Shown: piece after piece, positions 32,287 to 41,136 of the stretch | Numbering within the stretch: the stretch's first letter is position 1 | How the letters are laid out: each line of letters begins with the position of its first letter | Assembly: GCA_037176725.1 (NCBI GenBank) | Contig: JAZBRS010000035.1 | Coordinates: 48,866,001-48,930,000, forward strand | Origin: Posidonia oceanica | Lineage: Eukaryota > Streptophyta > Magnoliopsida > Alismatales > Posidoniaceae | Reading direction: 5' to 3' | Length of the DNA stretch: 64,000 bases | Notes under the pieces: generated by a model | Seen by the model: only the letters and a program-made list of their open reading frames with translations | The model's database searches: none | Told to the model about the DNA's origin: nothing | Program-made: the position numbers and the translations under genes

Positions 32287-33489
32287 CTAGCTGATTCGGG
32301 CCTTCTTTGATCTTCCAGAGTCAGGGAACAAGGGACCGCTCGGCGGGATTTCATTGATGGGCCAGAGGTCCTGCACTTCAGTGATGTACTCAGGGGTACA
32401 CCCTACACCTTTTATTGCAGCGATGTCTGTTGATCGCACCCCATGCTGCATCAGGTTGGCCAGCTCCTTCGTGGGGGCAATTGTACTGAGAGGGTATTCT
32501 TGAAGGAGCTTAGGCGCTGTGCTGTCGACATAGGCGTCTTGCTGGAAGTCGAACTGGCGCATGACTCTGATAGGGTGATATTCTACACCCGCAGTAAATC
32601 CTGGTAGCACAACCAAACGCATGTCGCGTGCATTGAAGAAGACAGTGAATGCTTCGGCTGCAGAAGGAATGATGCGCCATGTTACTGTGTCGTCTGTCAG
32701 TCCCGATAGCCTTTCATATTCTTCCTTGACGCTCTTGACTGCCTTGGCATGGCCGCTGCTGCAGTAGGCCTCGAAAGCATGCACTTGGGGGTGCAGAAGG
32801 TCTATCTCAGTGTGCGCCGCTAGCCAGACCTGAATGAATGATCCGCAACCATGAAAGTGGCGGCAGCGATGCGAGATGCGGTCCAGACCGCGGTAGGTTT
32901 CTGCCAAGACAACTGGTGCCAGATCTACGTGCTGGGTCACCACAGCGAGTGCTATTTCAGCGATCTCGACGGCCACTGTTACCTTGCCATGAGTAAAGAC
33001 CAGCTCGCCTAGGAAACGGGTGACAAACCCTCGGAGCCACAGCTCGTCTCCGAGTTCAGTGCGCTTTTCCACAATATCATCAAAGTATGCTAGGCGAAGC
33101 AGAGGCATGGGCCCGCTAGTACAAATCAGCTTCTGCTGGCAACTTTGGGTAGAGAGGCCGGTCAGCTGTTTTAGGACTGCCATGTATCCGTCGCGCCTCA
33201 TGAAGATGGGCGGCCCCAAGATCTTGGAAAAGCCGCAGATCCGGCGCACTTCTTCCAGTGTGGGTGTCAGTTCAGTTCTGCTGAAACGGAAGACATGGTG
33301 TGCTGGTTTCCAGAATCGCGCAGCAGCACACAGAAGATGGCGGCTCACCTCTACATCAGCAGCCCTGAGCAGTTTGGTCGGAATGCCCCACAGGCGCAGC
33401 TTCTCACAGTCATCTTTTGTAAGTTTGCCGATCCATTCTCGCAGGATCTCGGAGCAGTGTGTGGGGGTTACCAAGGTGGGGAAACCCAT
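32287..33489 (-). CDS. Plant-mobile-domain-like (DUF7745-type) protein carried by E3
   Basis: An intact 400-codon ORF lies downstream of integrase in the same orientation as gag-pol. The region RFWKPAHHVFRF followed by ELTPTLEEVRRICGF (about residues 60-95) resembles the signature of plant mobile domain / DUF7745 proteins, in which an F-W-P segment precedes PTLEEY. The family is known from plant retroelements, MULE-like transposons and host proteins such as MAIN/MAIL1; its molecular function is unclear. No RT, integrase, zinc finger or membrane segment is seen. The C-terminus is basic (GRSKKARIS). It has no internal stop although the adjoining pol frame is broken. It may be expressed by splicing or from a separate transcript; nothing in the sequence settles this. 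The family call is from motif memory. Confidence 0.65.
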   Translation of the reverse strand: MGFPTLVTPTHCSEILREWIGKLTKDDCEKLRLWGIPTKLLRAADVEVSRHLLCAAARFWKPAHHVFRFSRTELTPTLEEVRRICGFSKILGPPIFMRRDGYMAVLKQLTGLSTQSCQQKLICTSGPMPLLRLAYFDDIVEKRTELGDELWLRGFVTRFLGELVFTHGKVTVAVEIAEIALAVVTQHVDLAPVVLAETYRGLDRISHRCRHFHGCGSFIQVWLAAHTEIDLLHPQVHAFEAYCSSGHAKAVKSVKEEYERLSGLTDDTVTWRIIPSAAEAFTVFFNARDMRLVVLPGFTAGVEYHPIRVMRQFDFQQDAYVDSTAPKLLQEYPLSTIAPTKELANLMQHGVRSTDIAAIKGVGCTPEYITEVQDLWPINEIPPSGPLFPDSGRSKKARIS

Positions 33490-34840
33490 TGCACAGATTG
33501 CAGGATGTGGGCAGACGGCTGTTACAAGAGTCTTCAGATACCTGTTGCCAAGACTGTGAATTATCAGAGCTCATATAGGCATAAAACCATCATTAGGAAA
33601 GCAGATTCTGAAACTGGTAGAAACAGGTGCAACATGTATAAGCAGTAAACATTCAGACTATGGCAATTGAACATGTATAAGCATAAGGGCATTCTGTTGA
33701 TGTGGCGGGGACTACCGGGAACCCTAGGTTGTCGCAGCCCGACGGTGCCAACGCATGCTAAGCAGAGGTACTGTCTCAGCGCTGGAGTAAGCCTTTGCGG
33801 AGTGGGATGATCAGAGAGGGTGGAGATGACTGGAAAATGCAGATGCGTGTGATTTGGTGTAGTTTGCCCTCAGTATCAGGGTACTTTGGTGCCTGCTGTA
33901 TGGAAAGGGAGTGGTCCTTAACTCACCGGACTCTACTCAGACTCCTAACTTGTTGGTGGCACTCGAGGAAAGGATGTTGGTGATGCTTGGTGGTGGTGTG
34001 GAGAGGACGGGCTCCATGTCAAACTCTCAAGGACTTACACTCACTCCTACCTCTCTCTTCTCTCCCTTTTTTTTTTTTAATGTCGGTGTGCAGAGCTCTC
34101 CTCGTTCCTATCTTGGAAGCAAGGAGGACTCGACCCGGGCTTTGACTCTTTTCTGGGGTAGGTGAGAGGTGCGGGGTTATGCGGCCTGCCTTTATTCTCT
34201 TTTTTCCCTTTCTTTTCTTTTTGCCTTCTTTTTTTTTTGGTTTTTTGCGGGAATGGGGCCTTTGTCTCCCTCCCTTTCTTTTTCATCATTCTCCTTTTGT
34301 TTTTTTTTCTTGTTTTTTTTTGGCCTTTTTTCCTTTCTTTTTTTTTTGCTTGCAGGTTTCCGCTGTCCCCTCCCCTAGAGGAAATGGGCGTTAGGGTCTT
34401 TCGGGTACAGACTTTTGGCTCTCTCTTTCCCTCTCTTTTTCCGCACATCTAGGCTGGGATATGTACTGCTTTCCGACTAACACCTAGCATTCTTCTAATG
34501 GGTGTAAGTCCTTAGGGGTTTGGGCATTTCGCCCGCTCTCATTGAGTTGTGGCTCCCTTACTAGTCAAGACATCTAAGTAGTATCGGGTGAGGTCGGGAG
34601 ACTCCTTTCACAGCAGGCAAGCACCTCCGGTTTTCATCACCGGGCAACTATGCAATGTATGATTTGATAAGAGAATGTGAACGGGAAGAGCAGGGATGCA
34701 CAGGAGTGCTGCAAAGTCAGGAAATGTAGGAAATGGGATGAAGTGAAGTATAGAGGAGATAGAGCGAATAGAGATGCAAAGACATGCAAGTGGTGAAGAT
34801 ATGACAAGTGGGAGGAAGGATCCGCAATGGCTACTCCCAG
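33490..34840 (-). other. E3 spacer between integrase and the extra ORF
   Basis: This 1.35-kb stretch has no recognisable coding region. About 34040-34370 is strongly T-rich on the plus strand (A/G-rich in the sense of the element) and gives low-complexity open frames. The remainder is mixed sequence. If the downstream ORF is expressed from the genomic RNA, splice sites would be expected here; none could be assigned confidently. Confidence 0.5.
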
Positions 34841-35683
34841 CTACTGATAGTACTTCTTGAGGTAGCACATGTTGACCGGCTCAGACTGCTCGACCTGGTC
34901 CATGTCCTCAAGAGTTACTACGCCGCCTGAGAAGATCTGCTTAACTACAAAGGGTCTGCGCCAGTTAGGTCGGAATTTGCCTCGATCGTCCGGTAGATGA
35001 ATGGCACGCAGAACAAGATCTCCGGGCTGGAAGCTTCTGGGCCGGACTTTCTTCAAGAATGCTCTAGCCATTCGCTTCTGATAACAATGGGCATTGTGCA
35101 TGGCTTGTAGTCTGTGCTCATCAATCAGGTTCAGTTGGACGCAGCGGTCTTCGACCCATTCTGCCTCTTCCAACTCAGCTTCTCGCAAGATCCGCAGTGA
35201 GGGGATTTCCACTTCAACAGGCAATACCACTTCCATGCCGTACACTAGAGAGTACGGGGTGGCTCCTGTCGAGGTCCGGATTGATGTCCTGTACGCCCAG
35301 AGTGCGTACGGGAGCTGGTCGTGCCAGTCCTTGTGGGTTTCTGCCATCTTCTTCATGATCTTGATGATGTTCTTGTTGGCAGACTCCACTGCTCCATTCA
35401 TCTGAGGCCGGTACGGTGAGGAGCGGTGATGCTTGATCTTGAAACCCTGTAGGAACTCCTCAGTTCTTTTGGCGATGAAGTTCGTGCCATTATCAGAGAT
35501 GATGGAGTGAGGGACCCCGTACCGGGCAACGATGTTGTTTCTGATGAACTTTTCGGTCGCCACTGCGGTGACTGTCCTGTAAGAAGCTGCTTCCACCCAT
35601 TTAGTGAAGTAGTCTATTGCCACCATGATGAAGCAATGGCCGTTTGAAGCAGCAGGGTGTATTGCACCAATGACGTCGATCCC
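34841..35683 (-). CDS. Integrase of E3 (Ogre/Tat type), cut off by an upstream amber codon
   Basis: Catalytic-core motifs are present. The first Asp follows three codons after the amber codon (GID). Then come AIDYFTKWVEA, the second Asp in ISDNGTNF, and Glu in NGAVESANK. The last two catalytic residues are separated by exactly 35 residues, giving D-D-35-E. The C-terminal domain holds FQPGDLVLRAIH and KFRPNWRRPFVV, and it ends with PVNMCYLKKYY. The enzyme inserts element cDNA into the host genome. The frame is continuous with the RNase H-H2C2 part at 35684-37357 except for TAG at 35684-35686, which lies where a Trp is usual before GID. An Arg replaces the usual Gly in NWRRPF. Without readthrough no integrase could be made from this copy. 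Confidence 0.88.
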   Translation of the reverse strand, partial: GIDVIGAIHPAASNGHCFIMVAIDYFTKWVEAASYRTVTAVATEKFIRNNIVARYGVPHSIISDNGTNFIAKRTEEFLQGFKIKHHRSSPYRPQMNGAVESANKNIIKIMKKMAETHKDWHDQLPYALWAYRTSIRTSTGATPYSLVYGMEVVLPVEVEIPSLRILREAELEEAEWVEDRCVQLNLIDEHRLQAMHNAHCYQKRMARAFLKKVRPRSFQPGDLVLRAIHLPDDRGKFRPNWRRPFVVKQIFSGGVVTLEDMDQVEQSEPVNMCYLKKYYQ

Positions 35684-37357
35684 CTAGGTGGAGAAAGGCC
35701 ATGGCGAGGACATGTTGTGCAGCTGATGAGGGGGAGCCTTGATGAAATTGCCATGGATCTGACAGTTGTGGCATTTACGCACGAAACGGCAACAGTCCGC
35801 CTCCATGGTTTGCCAGAAATACCCTTGGAGTATGATCTTCTTAGCTAAAAGGACACCGTTCATGTGCGGGCCACAGGTCCCGGCATGCACTTGAAGCATT
35901 AAGGTGTCAGCCTCCGACTTGTCCAGGCAGCGTAGTAGCATCTGATTGTACGATCTTCTGTATAACTGCCCAGCCCCCAGTACATACTTTGATGCCAGAC
36001 GCGCCAAAGTTCTCTTATCTTCTGCAGTGTTGCCAGGTGGGAGGCTGCCGGACTCCAAGAATGCTTTGATATCATGATACCATGGTTGCTCCACTGTCGG
36101 ATCTGCTTCCTCTATATTCATGCAATGGGCAGGCTCCTCTATGCAGGTGACTGACATATCTACCATGCTGTTCTCTGGTATGCTGAGCCAAGAAGCCAAG
36201 GTCGCTAATGCGTCTGCATACGCATTCTTTGCCCTGTTCATGTATGTGAAATCAATGCTCTTGAACTCTTCTATCAGCCTCAGCAGACATTCGTGATATG
36301 GCACGAGCTTGGGGTCTTTTGTCTTCCAGTCGCCATTCACCTGAGAGATCACCAACATGGCATCACCGTGCACGTGCAACTTCTGTGCTTTGTGCTCGAG
36401 GGCGACTTTCAAGCTCAGGATGCATGCTTCGTATTCTGCTTCATTGTTCGTGCATGCGAAAGTTAGCTTCCTCGCAAAAGGAATCATCTGTCCATGAGGT
36501 GTGGTCAGCACTGCGCCTATGCCTCGACCCTTCTTATTGACGGCGCCGTCAAAGTACAGCTGCCACTGCTCTTGCTCCTCAGGGTCTTTCTCCTCTGAGT
36601 CCTCCATTGCAAAGAGAATGTCCTCGTCAGGGAACTGCGTCCGGAGGGGTTGATATTCAGGCAGAGGGAAATCCGCGAGGTGATCCGCCATAGCCTGGCC
36701 CTTCATAGATCTCTGTGTGACAAAAGTGATGTCATATTGGGACAACAACATCTGCCACTTGACACATCTGCCTACCAGAGCCGGCTTTTGGAAGAGGAAC
36801 ATGATGGGATCATGACGGCACAAAAGCTGAACTGGGTACGCCATCATATAGTGTCTCAGTTTCTGTGCCGCCCAGACAAGGGATAAACAGGTTTTCTCCA
36901 TCATGTTGTACCTGGCTTCACATTCATTGAACTTTTTGCTCAGGTAGTAGATGGCACGCTCCTTCCTGCCAGATTCGTCGTGTTGGCCCAGGACGGCACC
37001 CATGGAATGCTGTGTGGTTGAGAGATAGAGGAGCAGAGGTCTTCCTGGTGTAGGAGGGACCAAGACAGGGGGTTTGACCAGTAGCTGCTTGATCTTCTCA
37101 AATGCGGCTTGACATTCTTCATTCCAATCGATTTGCGCATTCTTCCTCAGGAGTTTGAAGATGGGCTCGCAGATGGGCGTAAGCTGTGCAATGAAGCGGC
37201 TGATGTACTGTAAACGCCCAAGTAGGCCTCGAACCTCCTTCTCGGTTCTAGGGGGTGGCATCTCCACGATGGCTTTAGCTTTCATCGGGTCCACTTCAAT
37301 CCCCCTTTGGCTAACAATGTAGCCGAGCAGTTTGCCAGATGAACCCCAAATACACAC
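35684..37357 (-). CDS. E3 pol: end of RT, two RNase H domains and integrase zinc finger
   Basis: The order is: the RT thumb/connection (GYIVSQRGIEVDP, RGLLGRLQYISRFI); an ancestral-type RNase H (about residues 100-215, with LLLYLSTTQHSMGAVLGQ and the MEKTCLSLVWAAQKLRHYM helix); a linker with acidic residues; a second RNase H of the archaeal/plant type (about 265-395, YFDGAVNKKGRG, NNEAEYEA, NAYADALA); and the integrase H2C2 motif (about 485-530, HAGTCGPHMNG ... CHNCQ). Dual RNase H is the recognised hallmark of the Tat lineage. The beginning is displaced by one base from the RT frame above it, with the break near 37340-37346. The frame ends at TAG 35684-35686. The ATG used here is only the first in this frame, not a likely true start. 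Confidence 0.88.
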   Translation of the reverse strand: MCIWGSSGKLLGYIVSQRGIEVDPMKAKAIVEMPPPRTEKEVRGLLGRLQYISRFIAQLTPICEPIFKLLRKNAQIDWNEECQAAFEKIKQLLVKPPVLVPPTPGRPLLLYLSTTQHSMGAVLGQHDESGRKERAIYYLSKKFNECEARYNMMEKTCLSLVWAAQKLRHYMMAYPVQLLCRHDPIMFLFQKPALVGRCVKWQMLLSQYDITFVTQRSMKGQAMADHLADFPLPEYQPLRTQFPDEDILFAMEDSEEKDPEEQEQWQLYFDGAVNKKGRGIGAVLTTPHGQMIPFARKLTFACTNNEAEYEACILSLKVALEHKAQKLHVHGDAMLVISQVNGDWKTKDPKLVPYHECLLRLIEEFKSIDFTYMNRAKNAYADALATLASWLSIPENSMVDMSVTCIEEPAHCMNIEEADPTVEQPWYHDIKAFLESGSLPPGNTAEDKRTLARLASKYVLGAGQLYRRSYNQMLLRCLDKSEADTLMLQVHAGTCGPHMNGVLLAKKIILQGYFWQTMEADCCRFVRKCHNCQIHGNFIKAPPHQLHNMSSPWPFST

Positions 37358-39183
37358 TTATTGGGGTTAAGCCTCAGCCTGTATTTCCTCAGGCGGTCAA
37401 AGAGCTTCTTTAGGCAAGCAAGGTGATCCTCAGGCTCTTTGGTCTTCGCGATCATGTCGTCTACATAGACCTCCACTTCTTGGTGCATGAGGTCGTGGAA
37501 AAGTGTGGTCATGGCCCTCTGATATGTTGCGCCAGCATTCTTCAACCTAAACGGCATGACCTGATAACAGAAGACCCCCCAGGGGGTGATGAACGAAGTT
37601 TTTTCCATGTCTTCTTCTACCATCTTGATCTGATTATAGCCAGAGAAACCGTCCATAAAGGATAGCATCTTGTGACCCGCAGTGTTGTCGAGCAGGACGT
37701 CAATGTGAGGCAATGGGAAGTCGTCCTTGGGACTCGCCTTGTTCAGGTCCCTGTAGTCGATACATATCCGGATCCGGCCGTCCTTCTTGGGCACTGGCAC
37801 GATGTTTGCAAGCCACTCAGGGTAAAGGACGACTTTCAGAAAGTTAACATCAAGCTGCTTCATTATTTCTTCCTTGATCATGAGCAGCCACTGTGGTCGC
37901 CATCTTCTCAGTTTCTGCTTTACTGGCTTGGCATCCGGCTTCAAGGGCAAGTTATGGACCACTATTTCGACATCCAGGCCGACCATGTCTTCATAAGTCC
38001 AGGCGAAGACATCCGCATACTCCCTCAGGAATGCAATGAACTCTACTCTGGCTTGTGGTGATAGCAGGGCACTGATGCAAACTTCTTTGGTTTCTTCGGC
38101 TGTGCCGAGGTTAATAATCTCCGTTTCTTCCTCAACATGCAGATTGGGACCTTCTGGGTCGTCGTCATAGGGCCGGAATTCAGGCGATGGGTCGTCATTC
38201 TCATCTTCGCCTGTACTATCCTCCTCTCCGTACGCAACAAGTTCCGAGAGAATCTCTTTTTCGAAAGCGGGGTCTGTCACATCGAAGGAGTGTAGAAGTT
38301 CTGCTTCTTGGCCCTGGTGACGCCTCAGGATGGTCACGCCTACCCGAGTGTTTCTGTATCTTCGGTGTGCGACCTCTGCTCTGATGGCTTCCCCTGTCTG
38401 CTCTGCTGCTGATGACATTGCTGTATGTTCTGCTGACACTACCGAAGGCCCTGCTGACCCTACGACTGATGCTGTTGATGACTCTGCCACTGAAACTTCC
38501 GACAACTCTGTCACTGATTCTGCTCTTTGCTCTGTTACTGCTGCTGTGCAACCCGCTGGTGTCTCTTCTTCTGCATCTGCCAATGTACTTGTGGAAGGCA
38601 TATGCTGTACAAGCCAACTGGACCCACCCTCGGCTTGAAGAGTAATGAACTCATCGGGCCTGAGAGAATCCGACACCACTGAGCTTTCTCCCAGGACCAT
38701 GATGGAGGTGGAGTCCTCTCGCCGAGGAGGATCCGTAACCACGGCTTTTCCTTTCCTTTCTGCGGCTTGGTGTTGTGCCAAGTCTTCTGCTATGGATTCG
38801 AGCTGTTCCTGGTAAAGCAGCTCTAGATCAGACATCCATGAATCGACTTGGGCTTCTATCGTCCCTCCTTCTTCCTCATCTGAGGGTGAATCAACATAGT
38901 AAGCGCCGAGGGCCTGAGGCACTGGCTCAGCTGCGAGGTGGATTACTGTCTCTGGTACTTGTATCTTCTGACTCACGGGCGCGCCTGATTGCGACTGTCC
39001 CGGCAAGGGAGACCCAGGTGGTCTAGCCAGAGGGATTGCAGATGGATATGCTGCCAGAGTGACTGCTGCTGTCAAAGGATGGGCAAAGGTGCTCTCTTGA
39101 AGGCCCGAGGGCCGGGAGACCGTGACGCTCAGCTGGTTCTCCGTGACTGATGATGATGATGAGAGCACAGCCTCTGATGTCAT
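37282..39183 (-). CDS. E3 pol: reverse transcriptase with low-complexity N-terminal linker
   Basis: Residues 1-400 are Ser/Thr/Glu/Val-rich linker. The RT domain follows, with PVPKKDGRIRICIDYRDLN (about residue 465-483), FMDGFSGYNQI (about 506-516) and YVDD at 37456-37467 (residues 573-576). The enzyme copies element RNA into cDNA inside the particle. This frame is the same as the upstream protease frame. Between them (39184-39279) only two in-frame TAG codons occur, at 39277-39279 and 39244-39246. Ogre elements are reported to have an intron between protease and RT, so splicing could remove them. The frame is lost by a one-base deletion near 37340-37346, shortly after the RLNPNKCVFGV segment, leaving the last RT part in another frame. 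Confidence 0.9.
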   Translation of the reverse strand: MTSEAVLSSSSSVTENQLSVTVSRPSGLQESTFAHPLTAAVTLAAYPSAIPLARPPGSPLPGQSQSGAPVSQKIQVPETVIHLAAEPVPQALGAYYVDSPSDEEEGGTIEAQVDSWMSDLELLYQEQLESIAEDLAQHQAAERKGKAVVTDPPRREDSTSIMVLGESSVVSDSLRPDEFITLQAEGGSSWLVQHMPSTSTLADAEEETPAGCTAAVTEQRAESVTELSEVSVAESSTASVVGSAGPSVVSAEHTAMSSAAEQTGEAIRAEVAHRRYRNTRVGVTILRRHQGQEAELLHSFDVTDPAFEKEILSELVAYGEEDSTGEDENDDPSPEFRPYDDDPEGPNLHVEEETEIINLGTAEETKEVCISALLSPQARVEFIAFLREYADVFAWTYEDMVGLDVEIVVHNLPLKPDAKPVKQKLRRWRPQWLLMIKEEIMKQLDVNFLKVVLYPEWLANIVPVPKKDGRIRICIDYRDLNKASPKDDFPLPHIDVLLDNTAGHKMLSFMDGFSGYNQIKMVEEDMEKTSFITPWGVFCYQVMPFRLKNAGATYQRAMTTLFHDLMHQEVEVYVDDMIAKTKEPEDHLACLKKLFDRLRKYRLRLNPNKCVFGVHLANCSATLLAKGGLKWTR

Positions 39184-39276
39184 AGGATCTGGCCATGAAA
39201 GTTGCCGGTCTGCGGCAAGAGGAAGTGTGACTGACTGAACTGGCTACACTGCTTGAGATGTGGCTTCTGAAAAGGG

Positions 39277-41136
39277 CTAAGCCGTGCTGCTGACTGAACT
39301 CAGCGATTGACCTTTCTGCGAAGGTGGTAGTTGCACTGATGCGACAACGGTTGCATGCGAACTGACTGACTGTGCTTGAATTGGTGCTGGTATTGCTGAC
39401 ATGACTGCAGGAGAATCAAAGACTGCCAAGTCTGCCAAGGGTTCTGCCAAGACTGCTGCTTCATGATCCTCGGAAGGAGTGGCCAGATAAACCGACTGAT
39501 GTGCTGTTGTATTGGGCTGGCTTTTACTGCAAGTCTGAACTACCCCTGTTGTGCCCGACTGTTCCTCGTCCGAGTAGTAGTCCTCAACGCAGACCCAGTC
39601 CTCCTCCGGTGGCGGAGGGCTTTGACATGGCTCCGACTGCACTGCAGCTTGAACTGCACCTGAGTCCAGGATACCTGCGCTCGTGAAGTTGGCCAAGCTC
39701 CGAGGTATGACCATTCTCTGATTCTTTACTTGCGGGCGCTTGCCTTTATCGGAGTGAGGGTCGTAACCTAGACCCTCGTTGTCCCTTCGTTCTTCCGCCA
39801 TGATTGGTTCGGCGATTCCTTGGCCATGCCGCCTGAGCGGTGTCCCTTTGACGTAGCCCCACCTGTGACAAACGTTCTCGACCATCTGAAAGGGGTTGTT
39901 GTGAACGGCCAAGGAGTTGACACGTTCAAGATCTGGTAAAAAGTTAACCGGCTCGCACCGATTAACGCGATACAAAGTGTTCGAAAGATCAGGATCAAAG
40001 GGGACAGTCCGCGAAGAGATAGAAGAAACCGCCTCGATCCGCTCCTTCTCAAAATTCTCCGCCATGACAACGATGACATCGTCACCTCGGCGGAACTTAA
40101 TCATGCGATGGAGGGTCGAGAGGATAACCTGATGCTTGTGGAGCCAAGGGCGCCCAAGCAGAAAGTTGAAGTTAGGTTCCAAGTCGACGACGTAGAATTC
40201 CACATCGAATGTGACCAGACCAATGATGAGAGGAATAATCAGAATCCCTAGAGCGTCATGGTGAGTATTATCAAAAGCTGTCATTCCCTTTACAGCTGGA
40301 GTAATGTCCTCGGCCTTGAATCTGAGCTTGGTTGTTGTTCGCAAGGGACAGACGTTAAGGCCTGACCCATTATCGACCAGTGCAAGGGGAATGCGAAAGT
40401 TCTTGAATTGTACCGTGACGAACAAGGGTTGGTTGTGATTAATCCCCGCCGGAGGCAGCTCATCACTCGTGAAAGTGATGACCTGGGGCTCCGCGATCAT
40501 CCCGACCATGCTTTCCAAGGCGGTAGGTTCTATGGCTTGGGACACACGGGCGGCTTGGAACACGCGAAGGAAGGCCTCGCGATGCTCGGCAGAAGTGTGT
40601 ATCAGGTCCCAGATAGATATGTCGGCTTTAACTTTTTTGAGCTGGGATGTGATGTCGGCTTTAGGCTGGCATTTCTTGGTAGCAGGTGGTGCAGTTGTAG
40701 GGACAGGTTCAGCTATGGTGGATTCAAGAGGCTGGCCTGAAGGTAGTGGGACTGTAGGCTTGACTAAAGGCAATGGTATTGCAGGTTCAGGGTGGCTAGG
40801 TCTGGTTACTCGCACCGGAGGTCTGTAGACCCTCCCCGATCGCGTCACTTCCGCACACATTTCTGTGGCATAGCTGTAGGGTACGTGATGGGTATCCCAG
40901 GTTAGGTTAATAACCACGGGAGCGCGTGCGGCGAGCACGAGAGGGGCTACAGGCTGAGGAGGGTATGGGTAGGTGGGTAGTTGGGAAGGCAAGCCAAGTG
41001 GGGACTGAGGTCTTGCTAGTAGGTGCACGGGAAGCTCCGGCTGAGGTCTGGCTAGGAGGTGTATTGGGGATTGGGCCCGGGAAAGCATGGCGGCTGATGC
41101 AGGAGAACGCTCCAGCCTGGCGCGCGGTCGGATCAT
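39277..41136 (-). CDS. E3 protease (Ogre/Tat DNGS-type retropepsin) with flanking linkers
   Basis: This 619-codon frame begins at an ATG overlapping the gag TGA (ATGA, 41133-41136). The N-terminal 150 residues are Pro/Ala/Leu-rich. The protease core is at about residues 235-350: LALVDNGSGLN with the DNGS codons at 40363-40374, then FNFLLGRPWLHKH (about 322-335) and TLHRMIKF. DNGS instead of DTG/DSG is usual for Tat/Ogre proteases. The enzyme processes the Gag-Pol precursor. The C-terminal 250 residues are a low-complexity linker towards RT. The reading frame is -1 relative to gag and stays open for some distance upstream of the ATG, so either reinitiation or -1 frameshifting could express it. 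It ends at TAG 39277-39279. Confidence 0.88.
   Translation of the reverse strand: MIRPRARLERSPASAAMLSRAQSPIHLLARPQPELPVHLLARPQSPLGLPSQLPTYPYPPQPVAPLVLAARAPVVINLTWDTHHVPYSYATEMCAEVTRSGRVYRPPVRVTRPSHPEPAIPLPLVKPTVPLPSGQPLESTIAEPVPTTAPPATKKCQPKADITSQLKKVKADISIWDLIHTSAEHREAFLRVFQAARVSQAIEPTALESMVGMIAEPQVITFTSDELPPAGINHNQPLFVTVQFKNFRIPLALVDNGSGLNVCPLRTTTKLRFKAEDITPAVKGMTAFDNTHHDALGILIIPLIIGLVTFDVEFYVVDLEPNFNFLLGRPWLHKHQVILSTLHRMIKFRRGDDVIVVMAENFEKERIEAVSSISSRTVPFDPDLSNTLYRVNRCEPVNFLPDLERVNSLAVHNNPFQMVENVCHRWGYVKGTPLRRHGQGIAEPIMAEERRDNEGLGYDPHSDKGKRPQVKNQRMVIPRSLANFTSAGILDSGAVQAAVQSEPCQSPPPPEEDWVCVEDYYSDEEQSGTTGVVQTCSKSQPNTTAHQSVYLATPSEDHEAAVLAEPLADLAVFDSPAVMSAIPAPIQAQSVSSHATVVASVQLPPSQKGQSLSSVSSTA

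Noticed and set aside
37282..39279. Reassignment of TAG to an amino acid
   Set aside because: Plant nuclear genes do not use such a code. Loss of CAG/TGG codons by methyl-cytosine deamination, or splicing, explains the pattern without it.
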